Translations under genes and position numbers: made by a program
The notes under the pieces: generated by a model
What the model saw: the letters and a program-made list of their open reading frames with translations, nothing else
Databases searched by the model: none
Told to the model about the DNA's origin: nothing
Part shown: positions 30,901 through 36,320 of the stretch, one piece after another
Position numbering within the stretch: the stretch's first letter is position 1
Layout: each line of letters starts with the position of its first letter
Origin: a virus
Length of the DNA: 36,320 nucleotides
Virus record (IMG/VR): IMGVR_UViG_3300020401_000041
Coordinates: 1-36,320 of that record
Direction: 5' to 3' (one strand)

Positions 30901-32538
30901 ATGGCAAGCATAATTAGAATCAAACGATCATCGGGAACAGCCAAACCTGCTAGTTTGAACTGGGGTGAAATGGCATATGTTACTGGTGTTGGTCAGTTTG
31001 GTGGCACAAATCAGTATAAGGATAGGATATTCTTAGGAGATGATGGTACGAATGTTCATCCAGTAGCGGGTCATTATTATACCTCGATGATGGAACACTC
31101 ACCAGGTAGTCTTGCAGGTGTAACTAATTCAAGAAATAGCGATGGTGGAATAGTCGCAATCTTAGATAATAATCGAAAAATAGATGTATGGAATGTAGAT
31201 AATTTATCACTCGATGGAAATACTCTATCATCTACAGACACTGATGGAGATATTATATTTAATCCAGATGGTTCAGGTGAAATAATGATACCTGACGATA
31301 CCAAACTTGGATTTGGTGGTGGTGTAAATGGGACAGCTGCTCCTGATTCAACGATTGAATATGATGAGAATGGGGAGGATCAATTAAAATTTTCTGGAGC
31401 AGATGTAAAATTTGATACAAACAAAGTAATTGTAGGTGGTCAATTAATTGTTTCTGGAAGTAATGCTACTCTTGGAGAAGTTCAAATCAGTAGTAATAGT
31501 ATTCAAACTTTAGGAAGCACTACTAAATTATTCATCGATCCGTTTCCAGATGGATTGAGTAATGAGGGTGATGTTATTATTAAAGGTAACTTACAAGTTG
31601 ATGGTACAACTACAACAGTTAACTCAACGCAAGCAACTGTAAACGATCCTATCTTATCAGTTGGTGATGCGACTAGTTCACGAACTGTGATGTCAACTGT
31701 AAATGTGAATGAGTCTACGGTTGTAGTCGATTCAATTATTGGTATTAATGTTAATGATACACTACAGCATCCTAGTCTTTCTTTAAGTGGAATTACTACA
31801 GTTACTAATGTTAATTCTGGAACTAAAACACTTACTTTCCAAGGATTAACGATTGCTGGCATTGCTACGGGTCAACAACTTACAGTTACTCACGCAATTG
31901 ATACTAATACTGACCGTGGATTAAGTTTTACATATAATGTTGGTGTTGGAACTGCAAATTCAAAAGAGGGTTTCTTTGGATTTGATGATAGTTCTATTGC
32001 TGATAGTGTAGTAACACCTACAACACACGGAACACATGCTGATAATAGTCGTAGATGGACATATGTACCTGATGCAACTATATCTAACAGTGTTGTAAGT
32101 GGTACAAAGGGTTTCTTAGATGTTAAAGGTATTTACTATCAATCAGGAGACTATAATACAGGTGGTGTAGCATGGTTTGATGCTGCAGGTTTACAGAGAT
32201 CCACTAATAATCCACAATCACCAGTTATCACTTCAAAGCAAGTATTGACTGCAATAACAAAAAATACACTTGCACTTAATTCTGCTATTACAGCATCTGC
32301 AGGTGATATAATTAAACAAGATAGTACAGGTGCATTTGGTGTCGTAGAAACTGGTATTACTGGTTCTGCTTCTGTAGATTTAATTGGTGTTGAAGGAACA
32401 TTTAATACTTCTAATAATTTACGTAAGGAAGGAAACAGTGGTGCAATACAAAACTTGTCATCTGTACCAAATACTGTTACAGTGGTATATACAAATAAAC
32501 CACATTGGACTTCAACCCTGGACGGAGGAACTTTTTAG
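30901..32538 (+). CDS. Fibre-like virion protein with Mtd-type N terminus (545 aa)
   Basis: The N terminus SIIRIKRSSGTAKPASLNWG, then EMAYVTG and DRIFLGDDG, is the attachment domain seen in tail-fibre and Mtd-type receptor proteins ('i-q-i-R-r-s ... L-x-x-G-E-l-a ... d-R-l-f-i-G-d'). The middle has DGDIIFNPDGSGEIMIPD, then repeated 'VIIKGNLQVDGTTTTVNS' and 'VNDPILSVGDAT' strands typical of phage fibres. The C-terminal half is a beta-rich region with few motifs and ends TLDGGTF. By place (just before gp13) it corresponds to T4 wac (fibritin), although I see no long coiled coil. It may be a whisker, short fibre or receptor-binding protein. Confidence 0.65.
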   Translation: MASIIRIKRSSGTAKPASLNWGEMAYVTGVGQFGGTNQYKDRIFLGDDGTNVHPVAGHYYTSMMEHSPGSLAGVTNSRNSDGGIVAILDNNRKIDVWNVDNLSLDGNTLSSTDTDGDIIFNPDGSGEIMIPDDTKLGFGGGVNGTAAPDSTIEYDENGEDQLKFSGADVKFDTNKVIVGGQLIVSGSNATLGEVQISSNSIQTLGSTTKLFIDPFPDGLSNEGDVIIKGNLQVDGTTTTVNSTQATVNDPILSVGDATSSRTVMSTVNVNESTVVVDSIIGINVNDTLQHPSLSLSGITTVTNVNSGTKTLTFQGLTIAGIATGQQLTVTHAIDTNTDRGLSFTYNVGVGTANSKEGFFGFDDSSIADSVVTPTTHGTHADNSRRWTYVPDATISNSVVSGTKGFLDVKGIYYQSGDYNTGGVAWFDAAGLQRSTNNPQSPVITSKQVLTAITKNTLALNSAITASAGDIIKQDSTGAFGVVETGITGSASVDLIGVEGTFNTSNNLRKEGNSGAIQNLSSVPNTVTVVYTNKPHWTSTLDGGTF

Positions 32539-32715
32539 ATGCAACAAAACAGTGAAGTGGACGTTAATGTACTCGTCAATTTATATAATTCAAGATTATC
32601 GACAGCATTAAATCAAAACATTTTATTAGAAGCAAAATTACAAACTTTAAAAAATGATTTTGAAAAGGAGAAAAACGAACTTCTAGAGCAAATAGCAAAT
32701 CTTAAAGGTGAATAA
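32539..32715 (+). CDS. Small coiled-coil protein (58 aa)
   Basis: ATG 32539 directly follows the stop of the fibre-like gene, and TAA 32713-32715 overlaps the gp13 start by one base. GGAGGA at 32524-32529 is a strong ribosome binding site nine bases upstream. After MQQNSEVDVNVLVNLYNSRL the rest is a helix with leucine/isoleucine heptads (LLEAKLQTLKNDF, ELLEQIANLKG). It probably oligomerises or binds a helical partner. Its place between a fibre-like gene and the neck suggests a chaperone or minor neck part (inference). Confidence 0.65.
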   Translation: MQQNSEVDVNVLVNLYNSRLSTALNQNILLEAKLQTLKNDFEKEKNELLEQIANLKGE

Positions 32716-33557
32716 TGGCTAAACCATCAACTAGACAAGGATTAATTGAATATTGTCTCCGTAAACTGGGTGCACCAGTATTGGAGATTAATGTTGATGA
32801 TGACCAAGTTGATGATTTGGTTGATGATACTATTCAATATTTCAATCAAAGACATTATGATGGTATTGAAAGAATGTATCTTAAGTATAAAATTACTCAA
32901 GATGATATTGATAGGGGTAAAGGAACTGGTACAGACGGAGTCGGAATTGTTACTACTACAGGAACACAAAACGTAAGTGGGTATGGTACAGTCACAAGTA
33001 ATTTTTATGAAGCATCTAATTTTTTAGCAGTTCCAGATCATGTAATTGGAATTAATAAAATTTTTAAATTTGATTCTAGTTCCATATCAGGTGGGATGTT
33101 TAGTATTAAATATCAATTATTTTTGAACGATCTATATTTTTTCAATTCAGTTAATTTATTGCAATATGCAATGACAAAAACTTATCTTGAAGATATTGAT
33201 CATTTATTGACAACAGAAAAACAAATAAGATTTAATCAAAGACAAGATAGATTATACTTAGATATTGACTGGGGAGCACAACAAGTTGATGACTTTATTG
33301 TAATTGATTGTTTTCGTGCCTTAGACCCTGACGAATTCACTCAAGTTTATAATGATCCTTTTGTAAAATTATATTTGACAGCATTAATAAAGAGACAGTG
33401 GGGGCAAAATTTAATTAAATTTAGAGGAACTAAATTACCAGGTGGTATTGAATTAAATGGAAGAGAAATATACGATGATGCAATTCGAGATTTAGATTCA
33501 ATTAAACAAAGAATGGCAACAGAATACGAAACTCCACCTCTTGATTTTATTGGGTAA
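32715..33557 (+). CDS. 13: Neck protein gp13
   Basis: 280 residues (T4 gp13 has 309). The opening GLIEYCLRKLGAPVLEINVD, then QVDDLVDDTIQYFNQRHYDG, is the conserved gp13 start, and the middle holds IKYQLFLNDLYFFNS and LEDIDHLLTTEKQIRFNQRQ. The C-terminal part has YLTALIKRQWGQNLIKFRGT and PGGIELNGREIYDDA, also diagnostic. With gp14 it forms the neck below the portal and joins the head to the tail. It overlaps the upstream small gene by one base and is six bases from gp14. Confidence 0.93.
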   Translation: MAKPSTRQGLIEYCLRKLGAPVLEINVDDDQVDDLVDDTIQYFNQRHYDGIERMYLKYKITQDDIDRGKGTGTDGVGIVTTTGTQNVSGYGTVTSNFYEASNFLAVPDHVIGINKIFKFDSSSISGGMFSIKYQLFLNDLYFFNSVNLLQYAMTKTYLEDIDHLLTTEKQIRFNQRQDRLYLDIDWGAQQVDDFIVIDCFRALDPDEFTQVYNDPFVKLYLTALIKRQWGQNLIKFRGTKLPGGIELNGREIYDDAIRDLDSIKQRMATEYETPPLDFIG

Positions 33558-33563
33558 TATATA

Positions 33564-34982
33564 ATGGCAAAAAATTCCTACTTTCTACAAGGTTCACAAT
33601 CAGAGCAAAGACTAGTTCAAGACCTGATAAATGAGCAACTAAAAATTTATGGTTTAGATATCACATATATTCCTCGTAAGTTTGTAAATAAAAAATCAAT
33701 CATTGAAGAAGTACAAGCATCTAAGTTTGATGATAATTTTGTAATAGAGGCATATGTAAATTCTTATGATGGTTATTCTGGTGCTGGTGATGTACTAACA
33801 AAATTTGGTATGAGTCTTAGAGATGAGGTAGAATTAACAATATCAAAAGAAAGATTTGAGGATTTTATATCACCTTTTATGAGTGCAGCTGATAATATAG
33901 ATTTAGCATCAAGACCAAGAGAGGGAGATTTAGTATTTTTTCCATTAGGACAAAGATTATTTGAAGTAAAATTTGTTGAGCATGAAGAACCATTCTACCA
34001 ACTAGGTAAAAACTATGTCTATAAACTTAAGTGTGAACTATTCGAGTATGAAGATGAAGTTATTGATACTTCGATTGACGCTATCGATACACAGGTTCAG
34101 GAAGAAGGATATATCTCTACCCTTAAATTAGTTGGTGTTGGTCGTACTGCAGCAGTAACTCCCATTATTAATACTGGATATGTACGTGAAATATTTTTAA
34201 ATAATGATGGTTCAGGGTTTACAAGTGCACCAATCGTTTCGATTAGTACATCACCAAATGGTAATCCTTTGGCAAATGCAACAGCAGTTGCTTTCACTAC
34301 TGAAAGAGCAGGAGTCAGATCAGTTGAAAAAATATTAATAACAAATGCTGGATTTGGGTATTTGTCTACACCTGTCATTACATTTTCTGGTGGAGGTGGC
34401 ACGGGCGTAGCTGCAACTTGCTCTGTTGATACATCAGGAGCACAAGGTCTTGTAAGGTTTGTAGTGGATGATGGTGGTGTTGGATTTGGAACTGTGCCAA
34501 TTGTAACAGTATCAAATCCTGCAGGTGGAACAGCAGCAGATAAGGCAGTGGGTATTGCATCTATAGGAATTGATGATTCATCTGGTTTTAATGAAGTTAA
34601 ATCAATCTTTATTCAAAATGCTGGTAGAGGATTTACACTACAACCAACAGTAACAGTTGCAGATCCTGAAACTATTAGTGGTATAGGTACATTTGAATTT
34701 AATGAGGTTATTCAGGGTATGCGTTCTGGAACACAAGCAAGAGTTAAAAATTGGGACCAAGATACAGGTGTATTATCTGTTTCTAATGTTGCAATAGGAG
34801 GAACTATCTCTGGATTCTTTGCAGGTGAAGATATTAAAGGTTTATCATCTGGTGCTTTATACAGTCTCTCTGTATATGATGAGGATGATAGCACCGATAA
34901 ATATAATGAAGGTGACATATTTGAGTCAGAGGCAGATTCTATTTTAGATTTCACAGAATCTAATCCATTTGGTACATTCTAA
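33564..34982 (+). CDS. 14: Neck protein gp14 with inserted repeat domain
   Basis: The first 185 residues are typical gp14: SEQRLVQDLINEQLKIYGLD, YIPRKFVNKKSIIEEVQ, EAYVNSYDGYSGAGD and LTISKERFEDFISP, then LFEVKFVEHEEPFYQLGKNY. The total of 472 residues is far above T4 gp14 (256). The surplus is a block at about 200-376 with four units ending in G-[ST/FR/V]-G-[FY] (NNDGSGFT, TNAGFGYL, DDGGVGFG, QNAGRGFT). It is followed by SGTQARVKNWDQDTGVLSVS and an acidic C terminus. The gene completes the head-tail connector with gp13. Its stop overlaps the gp15 start by one base. Confidence 0.9.
   Translation: MAKNSYFLQGSQSEQRLVQDLINEQLKIYGLDITYIPRKFVNKKSIIEEVQASKFDDNFVIEAYVNSYDGYSGAGDVLTKFGMSLRDEVELTISKERFEDFISPFMSAADNIDLASRPREGDLVFFPLGQRLFEVKFVEHEEPFYQLGKNYVYKLKCELFEYEDEVIDTSIDAIDTQVQEEGYISTLKLVGVGRTAAVTPIINTGYVREIFLNNDGSGFTSAPIVSISTSPNGNPLANATAVAFTTERAGVRSVEKILITNAGFGYLSTPVITFSGGGGTGVAATCSVDTSGAQGLVRFVVDDGGVGFGTVPIVTVSNPAGGTAADKAVGIASIGIDDSSGFNEVKSIFIQNAGRGFTLQPTVTVADPETISGIGTFEFNEVIQGMRSGTQARVKNWDQDTGVLSVSNVAIGGTISGFFAGEDIKGLSSGALYSLSVYDEDDSTDKYNEGDIFESEADSILDFTESNPFGTF
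34165..34690 (+). repeat. G-x-G-[FY] repeat block inserted in gp14
   Basis: Four units of roughly 45 residues in the gp14 reading frame, each with a hydrophobic strand, an [ND]-x-G-x-G-[FY] turn, a proline and a second strand (for example ILITNAGFGYLSTPVITFSG). They are the same kind of unit as in the gp7-like protein and gp8. Confidence 0.65.
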
Positions 34983-35833
34983 TGTTAGGAAATTACTTTT
35001 ATCACGAAATAATTAGAAAAACAGTTATTGCATTTGGCACACTGTTTAATGATATTCATGTGAGGCATCAAGATCAAGCAGGAAATGATATATCAGATAT
35101 TAAAGTTCCCGTTGCTTATGGACCAAGACAAAAGTTTTTAGCAAGAATTCAACAACAACCAGAATTAAATAAAGCAACACAAATTACATTACCAAGAATG
35201 TCATTTGAAATAACAAATATTTCATATGATTCATCTCGTAAAGCAGGGATTACTCAAACATTTAAGGCACCTGATAGTACAGATGGTAATAAATTAAAAA
35301 AAGTTTTTATGCCTGTTCCCTATAATTTGGGATTTGAATTAAATATTCTTGTTAAATTGCAAGACGATGGTTTACAAATTCTAGAACAGATACTCCCTTT
35401 TTTTCAACCAGGTTTTACTTTATCAATTGATTTAGTCAAGTCAATAGGTGAGAAGAGAGATATTCCTATGATATTGAACAATATAAGTCAACAAGATGAT
35501 TATGAAGGGGATTTTGCAACTCGAAGAGCATTAATATACACTTTATCATTTACTGCAAAGACTTTTATGTTTGGTCATATTGCAAAAACAGCAGAAGGAC
35601 TTATTCGCAAAGTTCAAGTCGATTATTACTCAAGTACAGATACAAGAACAGCAAAGAGAGAGCAAAGATATACTGTTGTACCAAAACCAAAACAGGATTA
35701 TAACGAGGATAATGTTATAGATACTGATGATACACCATTCATTGAACCAGGTGATGATTTTGGATTTACAGAATCTAGTACTTTCTTTAGTGATGGTAAA
35801 GAATTTAATCCTGCTCGAAATCAGGATCTATAA
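34982..35833 (+). CDS. 15: Tail completion and sheath stabiliser protein gp15
   Basis: 283 residues (T4 gp15 has 272). The start LGNYFYHEIIRKTVIAFGTL, then LFNDIHVRH and KVPVAYGPRQKFLARI, is the usual gp15/gp3-family beginning. LPRMSFEITNISYDSSRK and FMPVPYNLGFELNILVKLQD follow in the right order, then ILPFFQPGFTLSI. In T4 a gp15 hexamer caps the tail tube and sheath and binds the neck. The C-terminal 60 residues are acidic (YNEDNVIDTDDTPFIEPGDD) and probably flexible. Confidence 0.93.
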   Translation: MLGNYFYHEIIRKTVIAFGTLFNDIHVRHQDQAGNDISDIKVPVAYGPRQKFLARIQQQPELNKATQITLPRMSFEITNISYDSSRKAGITQTFKAPDSTDGNKLKKVFMPVPYNLGFELNILVKLQDDGLQILEQILPFFQPGFTLSIDLVKSIGEKRDIPMILNNISQQDDYEGDFATRRALIYTLSFTAKTFMFGHIAKTAEGLIRKVQVDYYSSTDTRTAKREQRYTVVPKPKQDYNEDNVIDTDDTPFIEPGDDFGFTESSTFFSDGKEFNPARNQDL

Positions 35834-35835
35834 TT

Positions 35836-36267
35836 ATGAAAAACTCTTACGACTCACTTAATGATACATTCAACACTGATTCAGGTGAAGTAAATGCTAT
35901 AACACGACAAAATAATAGCAAAGAAAATTTACAGAAACTTACTGATGATGTTAGTAAAGATTATGACTATACTCGTGGTAATCTTTATTCTTTGATAGAA
36001 AAAGGACAAGAGGCAATTAATGGTATTATGGAAGTAGCTGGTGAAACAGCAAGTCCAAGAGCGTATGAAGTTGCAGGACAACTTATCAAGTCTGTTGCAG
36101 ATACAACAGATAAGTTAGCAGACTTACATAAAAAATTAAAAGAGATAGATGAAGATAAACCCAAGACTCAAAATAATGTTACTAACAATGCATTATTTGT
36201 AGGTTCAACAAGTGAACTTTCAAAGATGTTAAAAGATGGAATGCTAAATAATAATAACTCTGAATAG
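35836..36267 (+). CDS. 16: Small terminase subunit gp16
   Basis: 143 residues (T4 gp16 has 164). The N-terminal quarter is polar and probably disordered. The centre is a helical pair: KDYDYTRGNLYSLIEKGQEA, then INGIMEVAGETASPRAYEVA and GQLIKSVADTTDKLADLHKK, the pattern of the oligomerising coiled-coil core of T4-type small terminases ('S-P-R-A-[YF]-E-v'). It lies directly behind gp15 in the T4 order 13-14-15-16. It recognises or bridges DNA for the packaging motor gp17. Confidence 0.88.
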   Translation: MKNSYDSLNDTFNTDSGEVNAITRQNNSKENLQKLTDDVSKDYDYTRGNLYSLIEKGQEAINGIMEVAGETASPRAYEVAGQLIKSVADTTDKLADLHKKLKEIDEDKPKTQNNVTNNALFVGSTSELSKMLKDGMLNNNNSE

Positions 36268-36273
36268 TTTGTA

Positions 36274-36320
36274 ATGGGCAAGAAGTCCCCTAAAAAAGGA
36301 TACTACTACTGTAATACAGA
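36274..36320 (+). CDS. Start of a further gene (first 15 codons)
   Basis: ATG 36274 opens a frame that stays open to the end of the window: MGKKSPKKGYYYCNT. There are only six bases between the gp16 stop and this start, so it is probably in the same transcript. By T4 order gp17 (large terminase) would come next, but this basic opening is not one I can assign to gp17. It could be gp17, a small inserted gene or a homing-type endonuclease. Confidence 0.4.
   Translation, partial: MGKKSPKKGYYYCNT

Overview
The window looks like part of the genome of a T4-like marine cyanophage (a cyanomyovirus infecting Synechococcus or Prochlorococcus). The basis is gene order and recognisable T4 baseplate, neck and terminase proteins (gp25, gp6, gp7-like, gp8, gp13, gp14, gp15, gp16), T4-type late promoters with the exact sequence TATAAATA, AT-rich composition and very tight gene packing. 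All supported genes are on the + strand. The exact host cannot be read from the sequence. No tRNA, CRISPR array, insertion sequence or integrase was seen.

Bases 1-1785 are a loosely packed accessory segment. It holds the 3' end of an ArdA-like antirestriction gene, an unknown 85-aa gene, a GIY-YIG-like nuclease gene and an unknown 67-aa gene. Each is followed by a GC-rich hairpin. In three of the gaps a sigma-70-like promoter directly overlaps or abuts the hairpin, so each gene looks like a separately transcribed cassette. The longest gene-free stretch of the window is 1575-1785 (about 210 bases), with a hairpin, a possible alternative-pairing RNA segment and a promoter.

Bases 1786-5033 hold a run of small and medium genes, mostly overlapping or abutting. 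They encode an AbrB-like small protein, a 56-aa protein, a family-2-type glycosyltransferase behind a near-consensus sigma-70 promoter, a 61-aa protein, an Arg/Lys-rich 47-aa protein, an acyltransferase-fold (arginyltransferase-like) protein, two unknown proteins and a 38-aa protein.

Bases 5034-30628 are the baseplate module. A late promoter drives gp25, gp6 and a 4435-residue gp7-like protein. A second late promoter precedes gp8 and a 2494-residue DUF4815-type virion protein, followed by two small genes. The two giant genes alone fill well over half of the window. The gp7-like protein appears to be the conserved C-terminal part of T4 gp7 split by roughly 2,270 extra residues, which include a YHYH-type domain.

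Bases 30629-36320 are the fibre/neck/packaging module. A third late promoter precedes a 76-aa protein, a fibre-like protein with an Mtd-type N terminus and a small coiled-coil protein. These are followed by gp13, gp14 (enlarged by a repeat domain), gp15, gp16 and the first 15 codons of one more gene. Glycine-rich beta-type repeats recur in the gp7-like protein, gp8, the DUF4815 protein and gp14, which suggests that repeat modules have been exchanged among virion genes.
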